This document shows positions 1 through 7,730 of a stretch of 17,861 bases of DNA, in pieces. A program made the translations under genes and the position numbers. The notes beneath the pieces were generated by a model that saw only the letters and a program-made list of their open reading frames with translations, ran no database searches and was not told the origin of the DNA. This DNA is from Candidatus Nanohalarchaeota archaeon (GTDB taxonomy: Archaea > EX4484-52 > B79-G9): contig JAUVEK010000010.1 in the NCBI GenBank assembly GCA_030594795.1, forward strand, positions 1 through 17,861, given 5' to 3'. Every line of letters starts with the position of its first letter. Within the stretch, counting starts at the first letter, position 1.

Positions 1-1
1 G

Positions 2-814
2 TTCAATCTTATTGTTGCGCCTATTGATGATATCATCATCAGCATAGATAACAAGAGACTGAAGCTTGAGTATAATGGCAAAGACATAACGAAGGTTGAT
101 TATGTTCTTCCGAAGATTGATTCGAAGCGGGCAGTGTATGGGTTTGAGATAATAAATGCTTTTGATGCGTTTTCTGTGCCTAAGCCGTATCATGCTGCGA
201 CGATTCTTGTTGCGCATGACAAGTTCCTGACGTCTATTGTGCTTGCGCAGAGCAATATACCTGTGCCAAAAACATATATTGTCAAGACTGAAAAGGCTGC
301 CCAAAGCATACTGCCGCACATGAAGTATCCTGTCATGGCCAAACTAAAGGGGGGGTCAGGGGGTCAGGGCATAATGTATGTGGAGAACGAGGAGTCTATG
401 ACGTCTATTATTTCCTCAATGGAGGTCCTGAAGCAGGAAATACTTATCCAGGAGTTTATTGAAAATCCTGGCGAGGATCTTAGGGTCCTTGTGGCTGGCG
501 GCAATGTTATTGGCTCGATGAAGCGTGTGGCGAAAGAAGGTGAGAAGCGGGCTAATATAAAGGCTGGTGGCACTCCTGCCAAGTATACTGCAACTGATGA
601 AATCAAGGAGCTTGCGATAAAGACTGCAAGGGCAGTCGGTGCAGACATTTGCGCTGTGGATTTTATAGAAAGCAAAAGAGGTCCTGTAGTCATAGAAGTG
701 AATATCAACCCGGGAATAGTCGGCCTGATGGATGCGACAAATTTAAATATTGCAAAAAGGATTGCTGATTATATTTTTGATGTGACTACTAAAAAAGATG
801 AACATCAAATATAA
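2..814 (+). CDS. RimK-family ATP-grasp ligase (5' end missing)
   Basis: The frame is open from base 2, so the gene starts before the window; a GTG at 134 is internal and not a likely start. The visible 270 residues are the ATP-grasp part of a RimK-type alpha-L-glutamate ligase: a glycine-rich ATP loop (KGGSGGQG), a central IQEF segment followed by DLRVLV, and the C-terminal metal-binding strand ending in EVNINPG, whose Glu and Asn bind Mg in this superfamily. Such enzymes join an amino acid, often glutamate, to a carboxylate through an acyl phosphate. Archaeal relatives include LysX, MptN, CofF and RimK-like proteins of unknown target; the substrate cannot be read here because the N-terminal domain is cut off. 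The CBS-domain gene follows 45 bases downstream on the same strand. Confidence 0.85.
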   Translation, partial: FNLIVAPIDDIIISIDNKRLKLEYNGKDITKVDYVLPKIDSKRAVYGFEIINAFDAFSVPKPYHAATILVAHDKFLTSIVLAQSNIPVPKTYIVKTEKAAQSILPHMKYPVMAKLKGGSGGQGIMYVENEESMTSIISSMEVLKQEILIQEFIENPGEDLRVLVAGGNVIGSMKRVAKEGEKRANIKAGGTPAKYTATDEIKELAIKTARAVGADICAVDFIESKRGPVVIEVNINPGIVGLMDATNLNIAKRIADYIFDVTTKKDEHQI

Positions 815-859
815 TAAGTTGTAAGAGTAAAATAATATTGGCTAAAACAAGGTAATTTT

Positions 860-1243
860 ATGAAGGTAAAAGATATTATGACAAGGAAGGTCGTAGAAAT
901 AACCAAAGGATGCCTGATAACTGAAGCTGCTGAACTTATGAGGAAAAAAGATATTAGCTGCCTTGTGATAACCTGCGGGACTTCTATTGAGGGAATAGTT
1001 ACTGAGCGTGATGTGCTGCGCAAGATTATTGCGGAACAGAAGATGTTTGGTCAGATACCGATTAGTGAAATTATGACTGCGCCTGTAGTGACTATAGAGG
1101 AAGAAACAGAGATATATGATGCTGTTGATTTAATGGCAAGGAAGCATATAAGGCGGTTGGTAGTCACAAATGGCGGCAAGATGACGGGGATTGTCACAGA
1201 ATCTGATTTTGTGAGAGTGTTAAGGAAACTTAAGGGACCCTGA
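860..1243 (+). CDS. Protein of two CBS domains
   Basis: The 127-residue protein consists of a tandem CBS pair and nothing else: residues about 1-60 (starts KVKDIMTRKVV, ends GIVTERDVLRKI) and about 65-125 (starts ISEIMTAPVVTI, ends GIVTESDFVRVL). Each repeat carries the G-I-V-T-E-x-D signature whose Asp commonly contacts ligand ribose in this family. Stand-alone CBS pairs (Bateman modules) usually bind adenine nucleotides or S-adenosyl compounds and act as energy sensors; the partner is unknown. The gene may be co-transcribed with the upstream ligase. It ends two bases before the stop codon of the convergent PEP synthase gene, whose family is tied to AMP/ATP balance, but a functional link is only inference. 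Confidence 0.85.
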   Translation: MKVKDIMTRKVVEITKGCLITEAAELMRKKDISCLVITCGTSIEGIVTERDVLRKIIAEQKMFGQIPISEIMTAPVVTIEEETEIYDAVDLMARKHIRRLVVTNGGKMTGIVTESDFVRVLRKLKGP

Positions 1244-1245
1244 AC

Positions 1246-3666
1246 TTATCTGGCAAGGCTTTTTTCTTTCTCTGCTATTTTTATTTTTGTCTTTATTACA
1301 GTATCAGGGTTAAGTGATATTGAATCTATGCCCTGCTCTACCAGGAATTGTGCAAAGTCAGGGAAGTCTGAGGGAGCCTGTCCGCAGATGCCTATTTTCC
1401 TGTTGTTCTTTTTTGCGCCTTTGATTACCTGGGATATTAGTGTTTTGACTGCAGCGTTGCGCTCATCGTAGATGCTTGATACCAATTCTGAGTCGCGGTC
1501 AAGCCCGAGTGTCAACTGCGTGAGGTCGTTTGAGCCGATTGAGAACCCGTCGAATATTTCAGAGAATTCGTCTACGAGTATTACGTTTGATGGTATCTCG
1601 CACATCACGTAAACTTCAAGCCCTCCTTTGCCGCGCTTTAACCCGTATTTTTCCATTTCTCTAAGCACTTTTTTTCCTTCCTCGACTGTACGGCAGAACG
1701 GGACCATTACTTTTACGTTTGTGAGTCCCATATCGTCTCTTACGCGCCTGAATGCAATGCATTCAAACCCGAATGCGTCGCGGTATTTTGGTGAGTAGTA
1801 TCTTGATGCGCCTCTCCATCCTATCATCGGGTTAGCTTCTTTTGGCTCATATAGTGTGCCGCCAACCAGGTTTGCGTATTCATTTGATTTGAAGTCAGAG
1901 AGGCGGAATATCACGTCTTTTGGGTAGAATGCGGCGCCGATAGTGGCTATGCCGTATGCGAGTTTCTGTATGAAAAACTCTTTCTTGTCGTCATATCCTT
2001 CTGTTATTTTGTCTATTTTCTCTATCAGGGCAGCATGCTTGGGGTCTTTTTTCAGTTCATTGTAATGCAGGAGCGCCAATGGGTGAATCTTTATGTACGA
2101 GTTGATTATGAATTCTTCCCTTGCAAGGCCTACACCTTCGTTCGGGATGAATGAGAGCTCAAATGCCTGCGAAGGGTTTCCCACGTTCATCATTATCTTT
2201 GTTTTCGTTGTCGGGACTGTCTCAAGGTTGACTTCTTCTATGTCGAATTTCAGTTTGCCGTCATAGACGTAGCCTATTTCACCTGAGGCGCATGACACTG
2301 TTATGTTTTGATTGTTTTTTATTGCTTTTGTCCCGTTTATTGTACCGACAACACAGGGAATTCCAAGCTCCCGGCTGATGATTGCAGCATGACAGGTTCT
2401 TCCGCCCCTGTTTGTCACGATAGCGGATGCGATCTTCATTACCGGTTCCCAGTCAGGGTCTGTCATGTCTGTCACCAGAACCTGACCTTTTTTGAATTTG
2501 CTGATGTCATGGACATCATAGATAATGTTGGCTTCACCGGCACCAATAAGTTCGCCGACACTATCTCCTTCTATAACTACGTTGCCTTTCTCTTTTAATA
2601 CATATTTTTTGATGATATTTTTATCTTCCTGCGAGTGGACGGTTTCCGGCCTTGCCTGGACAATAAATATATCACCGGTTTTCCCGTCTTTTGCCCATTC
2701 CATGTCCATTGGCTTCAGGTGCCCTGCTTTTTCAGAGTAATGGTCTTCGATATCTACTGCGTATTTTGCAAGTGTAACTATGTCATCGTCTGTCAGGCAG
2801 AACCTGCCCCTGTCATGTTTTGAGACAACTACGTTCTTTACAGGTTTGCTCCCGTCTTCTGAGTAGATCATCTTGATTTTTTTGTCGCCTATTGATTTGC
2901 TTATTATCGGTTTTTTCCCTAGCTTCAACGTCGGCTTGAACACGTAATATTCGTCCGGGTTTACTGCACCCTGCACTATATTTTCGCCAAGGCCATATGA
3001 GGCGGTTATGAAGACTGCATCCTTGAATCCTGATTCTGTGTCAATGGAAAACATTACACCTGAAGATGCAAGGTCCGAGCGCACCATCTTCTGGACACCG
3101 ATTGAGAGAGCTATTGAGAAATGGTTGAAGTTTTTGTCCTGCCGGTATGATATTGCCCTGTTTGTGAATAGTGATGCAAAGCATTTTTTGCATGCTTCGA
3201 TAAGCATCCCCGGACCTACTATATTTAGGTATGTTTCCTGCTGGCCTGCAAAGGATGCGTCCGGCAGGTCTTCTGCTGTTGCTGATGATCTTACAGCCAC
3301 ATCGCAGTGCTCACCGTATTGTTTGCAAAGGTGTGAATAGGTATCTGTTATCGCGTCTTTAAGTTCTTTCGGAAATTCTGCGTTTAGTATTACTGTGCGC
3401 ACTTTTTGGCCCCTTTCTGCGAGATTGTTCATGTCAGCAGTGTCAAGGTCTGATAAGATGTCGCGGATTTTTTGCTCTATTCCAGATTTTTCAAGCAGGT
3501 AGCGGTATGCATAAGCAGTGATGGCGAAGCCGTTTGGGACCTTTATGCCGCGGAGTGAAAGGTTCCTGTACATTTCGCCAAGGGAGGCATTTTTGCCTCC
3601 TACAAGCCCTACATCATCTATTCCTAATTGGTCAAACCAGAGAATAAATGTTTTGTCTTTTTCCAT
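1246..3666 (-). CDS. ppsA: Phosphoenolpyruvate synthase
   Basis: This 806-residue protein is the full length expected for PEP synthase (pyruvate, water dikinase), which makes phosphoenolpyruvate, AMP and phosphate from pyruvate and ATP in the cytoplasm, the entry step to gluconeogenesis. Domains in order: an N-terminal ATP-grasp nucleotide-binding domain (GLVGGKNASLGEM near residue 20, VRSSATAEDLPDASFAGQQ near 125, EWA..G...IVQARPET near 323-342); a swivelling phosphohistidine domain with GGRTCHAAIISRELGIP, His426 being the phosphorylated residue; and a C-terminal TIM-barrel pyruvate/PEP domain with GSNDLTQLTLGLDRDS and GICGQAPSD, where Cys761 is the expected acid/base. No truncation or missing catalytic residue is seen. 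The ATG at 3666 gives the standard N-terminus. It is divergent from the MNT-HEPN unit across a 156-base gap containing box A elements for both directions. Confidence 0.97.
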   Translation of the reverse strand: MEKDKTFILWFDQLGIDDVGLVGGKNASLGEMYRNLSLRGIKVPNGFAITAYAYRYLLEKSGIEQKIRDILSDLDTADMNNLAERGQKVRTVILNAEFPKELKDAITDTYSHLCKQYGEHCDVAVRSSATAEDLPDASFAGQQETYLNIVGPGMLIEACKKCFASLFTNRAISYRQDKNFNHFSIALSIGVQKMVRSDLASSGVMFSIDTESGFKDAVFITASYGLGENIVQGAVNPDEYYVFKPTLKLGKKPIISKSIGDKKIKMIYSEDGSKPVKNVVVSKHDRGRFCLTDDDIVTLAKYAVDIEDHYSEKAGHLKPMDMEWAKDGKTGDIFIVQARPETVHSQEDKNIIKKYVLKEKGNVVIEGDSVGELIGAGEANIIYDVHDISKFKKGQVLVTDMTDPDWEPVMKIASAIVTNRGGRTCHAAIISRELGIPCVVGTINGTKAIKNNQNITVSCASGEIGYVYDGKLKFDIEEVNLETVPTTKTKIMMNVGNPSQAFELSFIPNEGVGLAREEFIINSYIKIHPLALLHYNELKKDPKHAALIEKIDKITEGYDDKKEFFIQKLAYGIATIGAAFYPKDVIFRLSDFKSNEYANLVGGTLYEPKEANPMIGWRGASRYYSPKYRDAFGFECIAFRRVRDDMGLTNVKVMVPFCRTVEEGKKVLREMEKYGLKRGKGGLEVYVMCEIPSNVILVDEFSEIFDGFSIGSNDLTQLTLGLDRDSELVSSIYDERNAAVKTLISQVIKGAKKNNRKIGICGQAPSDFPDFAQFLVEQGIDSISLNPDTVIKTKIKIAEKEKSLAR

Positions 3667-3760
3667 TATTTCAAACCCCTTGCCCTGTATCTTCTCCTGA
3701 TTCTTTTGTTTAGAAGAATTTATTACTCTCTTAGACTTCTAGTTATTTGGACTTCCAACA

Positions 3761-3770
3761 TATATATAAG
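3761..3770 (-). promoter_or_regulatory. Putative box A promoter for ppsA
   Basis: On the minus strand this reads CTTATATATA, a good archaeal TATA box. Transcription would begin near 3735, leaving a leader of about 70 bases before the ppsA start at 3666. A short inverted repeat (TAGAAG at 3711-3716, CTTCTA at 3736-3741) lies near the predicted start site and could be regulatory, but it is weak. Confidence 0.45.
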
Positions 3771-3790
3771 TTTCTGCGGGATCCGTTAGA

Positions 3791-3799
3791 TTTATATAT
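3791..3799 (+). promoter_or_regulatory. Putative box A promoter for the MNT-HEPN unit
   Basis: TTTATATAT lies about 27 bases upstream of the ATG at 3823. This spacing predicts a leaderless transcript, and no Shine-Dalgarno sequence is seen before the ATG. Confidence 0.55.
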
Positions 3800-3822
3800 C
3801 AGTTGTCACAAAAATAGTACAT

Positions 3823-4359
3823 ATGTTAGAAAAAAAGGACAATGAGACAATGCTCGAACTCTTCTTCAAAAAACCGCATTACACCTTTCACCTAAGGGAA
3901 CTGTGCAGGATACTGAACTGGAGCCCGACAAAGGTGCGCTCATACATTGAGATACTAAAAAAGAAAAAACTAATCAAAGAGACACGCGAAAAACATATGG
4001 CGCTCTTTCACTCAGACAGGGACTCAGAGGAGTTCAGGAAACATAAAATAATCTACAATATATCAAAGGCATTTAAGATTGCGGAAACAATAGAAGATAA
4101 CATAGAAGACTTTGATGCAATAATATTTTTCGGATCAGCAAGAAAAGGTGAAGACACAGAAAAAAGCGACTTTGACCTATGCATATTCGGTGCAAAAGAA
4201 AAAGAAATAAACCTCAAAAAAATCGAAAAAGACATAAACAGGAACATATCCATCCTATTCATAGAATCACCGCAAAAATTAAAAAAGGAAAACAAAGAGC
4301 TTCTAAACAACCTGCTGAACGGCATTGTAGTTAAAGGATATTTCAGGGTTTTCGAATGA
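3823..4359 (+). CDS. Winged-helix plus minimal nucleotidyltransferase (MntA-like)
   Basis: The 178-residue protein has an N-terminal helix-turn-helix or winged-helix region (about residues 8-62, with THF-like FHLRELCRILNWSPTKVRSYI) and a C-terminal minimal nucleotidyltransferase of the DNA polymerase beta superfamily (about 95-150). The family signature G-S-x10-D-x-D is complete: Gly104-Ser105, then Asp116 and Asp118, the expected metal-binding acidic residues. In MntA/HepT systems such an enzyme AMPylates the HEPN toxin to inactivate it. Here the gene overlaps the next, HEPN-like gene by four bases (ATGA), so the two are surely co-translated. The DNA-binding domain could allow self-regulation of the operon. 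Alternatively this is a solo archaeal wHTH-MNT protein with a non-toxic partner. Confidence 0.8.
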   Translation: MLEKKDNETMLELFFKKPHYTFHLRELCRILNWSPTKVRSYIEILKKKKLIKETREKHMALFHSDRDSEEFRKHKIIYNISKAFKIAETIEDNIEDFDAIIFFGSARKGEDTEKSDFDLCIFGAKEKEINLKKIEKDINRNISILFIESPQKLKKENKELLNNLLNGIVVKGYFRVFE

Positions 4360-4775
4360 ATTGGGAAGAATACGTGGAACTCAACAAGGTTGAAAAGAGA
4401 ACACCGGATTCGGAACTTGCAAGATCACTTCTAAAAATCGCAGGAAAAAGATTCGAGTATTTTTACACAAAAGACATTTCCGTATTCTCACTCGAAGGTG
4501 TTTATGAAGCAGTTCTTGAACTATGCCATGCACTCATGACTTATGAAGGGCTAAAGACACTTTCGCACGAATGCGCAATAGAATACTTAAGAAATCGCTA
4601 TCTTGACGACTACGAGACAGAATTCCTCCAGAAATTGAGAAAAAAGAGACATGGCATAAAATATTATGGAAATGCGCTAAGCGAAGACACCATCGTATCC
4701 TACATCGAGAAAACAAAAACACTCTTTCAAAAGCTAAAAGAAATCACAGAAAAAAAACTAGACAATAAACTATAA
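4356..4775 (+). CDS. HEPN-domain-like protein, partner of the MNT protein
   Basis: The 139-residue, mainly helical protein has the size and layout of a HEPN domain: a long first helix with S-L-L-K-I-A-x-K-R (residues 24-32), a central helix with EAVLELCHALM (51-61), and a C-terminal basic stretch Arg95-Lys-Lys-Arg-His99 followed by G-I-K-Y-Y-G. That RH-x-x-x-YYG segment resembles the HEPN catalytic region, but the classical RNase spacing Arg-x4-6-His is not met by the nearest pair, which is Arg-x3-His. The protein may therefore be an atypical or inactive HEPN, or may use another arginine. It is translationally coupled to the upstream nucleotidyltransferase. By family analogy it would be the toxin (RNase) that the partner modifies; this is inference. 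Confidence 0.7.
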   Translation: MNWEEYVELNKVEKRTPDSELARSLLKIAGKRFEYFYTKDISVFSLEGVYEAVLELCHALMTYEGLKTLSHECAIEYLRNRYLDDYETEFLQKLRKKRHGIKYYGNALSEDTIVSYIEKTKTLFQKLKEITEKKLDNKL

Positions 4776-4778
4776 AAA
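4771..4778 (+). promoter_or_regulatory. Putative box A promoter for the GH57 gene
   Basis: TATAAAAA ends 23 bases before the ATG at 4801, giving the spacing for a leaderless transcript. It overlaps the TAA stop codon of the upstream HEPN-like gene (4773-4775), so the glycosidase can be transcribed independently of the MNT-HEPN unit. Confidence 0.5.
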
Positions 4779-4800
4779 GTCCAGAAAACACAAAAATAGT

Positions 4801-6114
4801 ATGTCTTCAGTCTGCTTCTATTTTCAGGTACATCAGCCCCGGCGCCTAAAAGTCGGCCACAACATAAACACAAGAGACTGCAAAACACCAGAAGAACTTG
4901 AGCGCGCAATCTTTGATGACAAAAAAAACAGGGAAGTACTTAAAAAAGTGTCTGAGAAGTGCTACTATCCTGCAAACCAGACAATGCTTGAGCAGATTGA
5001 CCTCTACAAGGGCCAGAAAAAAAAATTCAAAATATCCTACTCGCTTCCCGGCCTTTTCATAGAGTCAATGGAGCGCTTTGACAAAAATGTGCTTGAGACT
5101 TTCGTCCAGCTTGCACGAACAGGGTGTGTGGAATTTCTCAATGAAACATACTATCACTCGCTTTCTGCTTTCTGGGGCAGGAATACAGAGAGGAGTGAAT
5201 TCACAGAACAGGCAAAACTAAACCATGAGAAAATAAAAGAGATATTAGGTGTTGAGCCAAAGGTATTCAGGAACACTGAGCTTCTCTATAATGACCGCAT
5301 AGCAGAAACCGTAGAAAAAATGGGATACATCGGCATGCTTGCAGAAGGGATTGAGTGGATACTCGATGGCTGGAGGTCACCTGAACACATATATCGGCCG
5401 CCTAACTCGAATCTCGCGATACTTTTGAGGCACTACTCCCTGAGCGATGACATGTCATACAGGTTTTCTGCAAGGTGGTTTGAACACTGGCCTGTGACTG
5501 CTGAAAAATATTCTTCATGGGTAGCCGCATGCCAGGGAGAGACTATCAACCTTTTCATGGATTATGAGACATTTGGGGAGCACCAGTGGCAGGATACCGG
5601 CATATTCCATTTTCTCAGGCAGCTGCCCTATGAGATACTTAAATGGGATCATGTGGAGTTCCTGACCCCGTCAGAGACTATCCGGAAATACCCGGTAAGA
5701 GGCACGATATCAGTAAATGAGTTCAGCACAATATCCTGGGCGGATATGGAGCGCGATACGTCCGCATGGCTTGGCAATAACATGCAGCGCCTTGTTTTCA
5801 GCGAGCTTGAAAGAGTCGGGCGCGTGGTAAGACAAACAAAGGATCCTCATCTTCTGGATATATGGCGCTCTCTCCAGACATCTGACCATCTCTACTACTG
5901 CTGCACGAAATACTGGGCAGACGGCGATGTACATAAATACTTCAGCCCTTATGACACTCCCCAGCAGTCGTTTGAAGGGCTTATAAAGGCGCTTGCGCAG
6001 CTTGAAGTGATAGCAAGAAATATGCTGTCAGAGAGCAGCCAAAGTGCGCAAGAGGAAAAAATAACTGAAAAAGAAAAGCATACAAAAAGATACGGGGAAG
6101 CTCCCAGAGTGTAG
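4801..6114 (+). CDS. Glycoside hydrolase family 57 (alpha-amylase-like)
   Basis: The 437-residue protein shows the five conserved GH57 regions in order: FQVHQP (residues 8-13), GCVEFLNETYYHSL (108-121), FRNTELLYND (156-165) containing the catalytic nucleophile Glu160, LFMDYETFGEHQ (251-262) containing the acid/base Asp254, and the C-terminal TSDHLYYC region. GH57 enzymes cut or transfer alpha-glucan chains with retention of configuration; members include alpha-amylase, 4-alpha-glucanotransferase, branching enzyme and amylopullulanase. The compact length and HQP/DYETFGEH motifs fit the alpha-amylase/alpha-mannosidase-like group, but exact specificity cannot be assigned. There is no signal peptide, so it probably acts on intracellular glycogen-like polymer. 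The last 30 residues are charged and low-complexity. It ends six bases before the convergent rpl10e stop. Confidence 0.92.
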   Translation: MSSVCFYFQVHQPRRLKVGHNINTRDCKTPEELERAIFDDKKNREVLKKVSEKCYYPANQTMLEQIDLYKGQKKKFKISYSLPGLFIESMERFDKNVLETFVQLARTGCVEFLNETYYHSLSAFWGRNTERSEFTEQAKLNHEKIKEILGVEPKVFRNTELLYNDRIAETVEKMGYIGMLAEGIEWILDGWRSPEHIYRPPNSNLAILLRHYSLSDDMSYRFSARWFEHWPVTAEKYSSWVAACQGETINLFMDYETFGEHQWQDTGIFHFLRQLPYEILKWDHVEFLTPSETIRKYPVRGTISVNEFSTISWADMERDTSAWLGNNMQRLVFSELERVGRVVRQTKDPHLLDIWRSLQTSDHLYYCCTKYWADGDVHKYFSPYDTPQQSFEGLIKALAQLEVIARNMLSESSQSAQEEKITEKEKHTKRYGEAPRV

Positions 6115-6120
6115 ATGAGT

Positions 6121-6636
6121 TTATTCAATAATGATCCTGTTTCTTGTGCCCAGCTTGTCTCCTGCGCGCCTAAGAGCCTCTTTTGCTGCGTCAATACCTT
6201 CTGCATTAATCTTCAGGCTCAGAATTGGCTGGTCTTTTTTCACACGCGCTGCAGTGCTTGACGGCTTCCCGAAAGGATGACTCATGCCCTGGTAGAAACG
6301 GTCAGCCTGCGCAATAGCAGCCTGCGCATGCTCTCTTAAAACATTATGGGGGAAAACACGGACTTTCATACAGTATCCTTTATCTTCCACTTTCTTTTTA
6401 ATATATGCATTTGCAGCAACACGGCATGCCTCAAGAGCATTATGCCTTATCTGCGCATCCTTGTCAAGAACAAGATACATGGTATGCTCAAACTCTCCTT
6501 TGGTGTTGCCCATATCAAAATTATTCAGCTTGCTGCCAGGCACACCCTTGATATATGACTTGCGATGCACCCTGATAGCCCTTCGGGTATAAGGTCTCTT
6601 GAAATCCTTGTAAATTCTTGCAGGTCTTAATCCCAT
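6121..6636 (-). CDS. rpl10e: Large ribosomal subunit protein L10e (uL16)
   Basis: The protein is the archaeal/eukaryotic form of uL16, a 50S subunit component near the A-site tRNA elbow. It begins with M-G-L-R-P-A-R-I-Y and KRPYTRRA, typical of the family, and contains RVFPHNVLREHAQAAIAQADRFYQGMSHPFGKP in the middle, here read as the motifs VFPHNVLRE and GMSHPFGKP. The length of 171 residues fits. An ATG three codons upstream (6645) is in frame, but the internal ATG at 6636 gives the family N-terminus and has a GTGAT ribosome-binding stretch just before it. It is a single-gene unit on the minus strand, convergent with the GH57 gene. Confidence 0.95.
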   Translation of the reverse strand: MGLRPARIYKDFKRPYTRRAIRVHRKSYIKGVPGSKLNNFDMGNTKGEFEHTMYLVLDKDAQIRHNALEACRVAANAYIKKKVEDKGYCMKVRVFPHNVLREHAQAAIAQADRFYQGMSHPFGKPSSTAARVKKDQPILSLKINAEGIDAAKEALRRAGDKLGTRNRIIIE

Positions 6637-6684
6637 GATAATCACTATCCGTTATAAAGAATACCAGATTATTTCAACCTCAAC

Positions 6685-6694
6685 CTTTAAAAAG
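6685..6694 (-). promoter_or_regulatory. Putative box A for rpl10e
   Basis: The minus strand reads CTTTTTAAAGG across this position. It would place the transcription start near 6660, leaving a short leader of about 20-25 bases that holds the GTGAT ribosome-binding stretch. The element is nearly symmetrical and could also act rightward. Confidence 0.35.
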
Positions 6695-6713
6695 TTATTT
6701 GTTGGCGAAAATC

Positions 6714-6827
6714 ATGCTGATGCGAAATCCGTGTGTTTATCTCGGTATGATAAACATGGCCTGCACTAGTACTTATTTTTACCAGCCGTATTTTGGGGAT
6801 AGTGCTGCAAAACTGCTCGAGGAATAA
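6714..6827 (+). CDS. Possible 37-residue small ORF, unidentified
   Basis: In the 214-base gap between rpl10e and the next gene there is an ATG-to-TAA frame of 38 codons. It lies about 25 bases downstream of the near-symmetrical box A at 6685-6694, so a leaderless small protein is possible. The product contains aromatic residues (TYFYQPYFGD) and an acidic end (KLLEE) but matches nothing I recognise. It has no clear ribosome-binding site. The evidence is thin and this may be simple intergenic sequence. Confidence 0.2.
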   Translation: MLMRNPCVYLGMINMACTSTYFYQPYFGDSAAKLLEE

Positions 6828-6837
6828 ATATATATAT
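6828..6837 (+). promoter_or_regulatory. Putative box A for the 104-residue membrane protein
   Basis: A run of ATATATATAT is centred about 28 bases before the ATG at 6860 and fits a leaderless transcript. Confidence 0.5.
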
Positions 6838-6859
6838 CATACCAGACAAAAATATCACT

Positions 6860-7174
6860 ATGGAAGGAAAAAGTATAATGGGTATCGCGCTTGTAGTCAT
6901 CATGGGCATTGTCATGTTCGGTATTGTATCAATAATGAATACAACACTCGACAACCTCGATGACCGGTGCAAAGAATGTGGTAGTGACTGCAAAATAAAA
7001 GCATGCGCCGACGATAGTTCGTCAACAGGCAGGATGTTCTCATACGGGTTAATAGGCATCTACCTTATAGCCTCAGCAGGCATACTGTTCTTTTCTTTCA
7101 AAAAAGAAGAAGAGACACCGATCACAGCAGAACCGGATACCTTGTCAGAATCTGATGAATATGCGTACGGCTAG
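6860..7174 (+). CDS. Small two-helix membrane protein with a cysteine cluster
   Basis: The function is not recognised. The 104-residue product has a hydrophobic helix at about residues 6-25 (IMGIALVVIMGIVMFGIVSI), a polar loop of about 35 residues containing four cysteines in C-x2-C-x4-C-x5-C spacing (within RCKECGSDCKIKACADD), a second hydrophobic helix at about 60-80 (YGLIGIYLIASAGILFF), a basic FKK, and an acidic tail. The cysteines could bind a metal or form disulfides if the loop is outside the cell; the positive FKKEEE after helix 2 favours a cytoplasmic tail and therefore an outward loop. A box A lies at leaderless distance. It precedes the rps19e unit but has its own terminator-promoter gap of 126 bases. 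Confidence 0.7.
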   Translation: MEGKSIMGIALVVIMGIVMFGIVSIMNTTLDNLDDRCKECGSDCKIKACADDSSSTGRMFSYGLIGIYLIASAGILFFSFKKEEETPITAEPDTLSESDEYAYG

Positions 7175-7190
7175 GCAAAACAGATAAAAC

Positions 7191-7199
7191 TATATAAAG
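7191..7199 (+). promoter_or_regulatory. Putative box A for the rps19e operon
   Basis: TATATAAAG lies upstream of rps19e and would give a leader of about 75-85 bases containing the Shine-Dalgarno at 7291. A second candidate, CTTAAATAG at 7241-7249, would give a shorter leader. Confidence 0.4.
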
Positions 7200-7290
7200 T
7201 TATCATTGTAATCAATATAACGGCGTCAGAGAGAGTTGCACTTAAATAGATGGTAGCTTCATTCTTGTAAACTGCAAAAAAAACAAGCAC

Positions 7291-7297
7291 AGGTGAT
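7291..7297 (+). promoter_or_regulatory. Ribosome-binding site fixing the TTG start of rps19e
   Basis: AGGTGAT matches the archaeal 16S rRNA 3' end well and sits three bases before the TTG at 7301, supporting this non-ATG start. Confidence 0.6.
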
Positions 7298-7300
7298 ATA

Positions 7301-7714
7301 TTGACAACAGTATATGATGTAGACCCCAACAAACTAATAGAAGAGACAGCAAAAGAGCTAAAAAAAGACGAAAACATCAGCCCCCCTGAATGGTCGCATT
7401 TCACAAAAACAGGCGCACATAAAGAAAGAGTACCAACTGACACAGACTGGTGGTACACAAGAGCCGCTGCGATACTCAGAAGAATATACACAGAAAAGCA
7501 GGGTGTATCAGCGCTCAGGCGCGCCTACGGCGGCCGGAAAAACAAAGGCTACAAACCCGAGAAATTCACGAGAGGAAGCGGCAGCATAGCAAGAAAAGCC
7601 CTCCAGCAGCTTGAAAAATCATCTCTTGTTAAAAAAGAAAAAAACGGGCGCGCAATAACACCGAAAGGCAGAAAGCTTCTTGACAACATTGCATCAAAAA
7701 TCTCAAAAGAGTAA
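7301..7714 (+). CDS. rps19e: Small ribosomal subunit protein S19e
   Basis: The 137-residue protein is ribosomal protein eS19, found in archaea and eukaryotes, required for 40S/30S head assembly. Diagnostic segments are the N-terminal VYDVDPNKLI, the PPEWSHFTKTGAHKERVP stretch, DWWYTRAAAILRRIY, and a C-terminal winged-helix part with KGSG-like TRGSGSIARKALQQLE and ITPKGRKLLD. Translation starts at TTG, which is supported by a good Shine-Dalgarno and by alignment of the N-terminus with the family's usual start. The PDCD5-like gene begins 16 bases after the stop, the conserved archaeal pairing. Confidence 0.96.
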   Translation: MTTVYDVDPNKLIEETAKELKKDENISPPEWSHFTKTGAHKERVPTDTDWWYTRAAAILRRIYTEKQGVSALRRAYGGRKNKGYKPEKFTRGSGSIARKALQQLEKSSLVKKEKNGRAITPKGRKLLDNIASKISKE

Positions 7715-7730
7715 ATCCGGGTGCATCCTG

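Noticed and set aside
3008..3340. Open frame opposite ppsA (110 codons), and others opposite ppsA between 2308 and 2823
   Set aside because: They lie wholly antisense to a well-conserved full-length PEP synthase and have no recognisable features.
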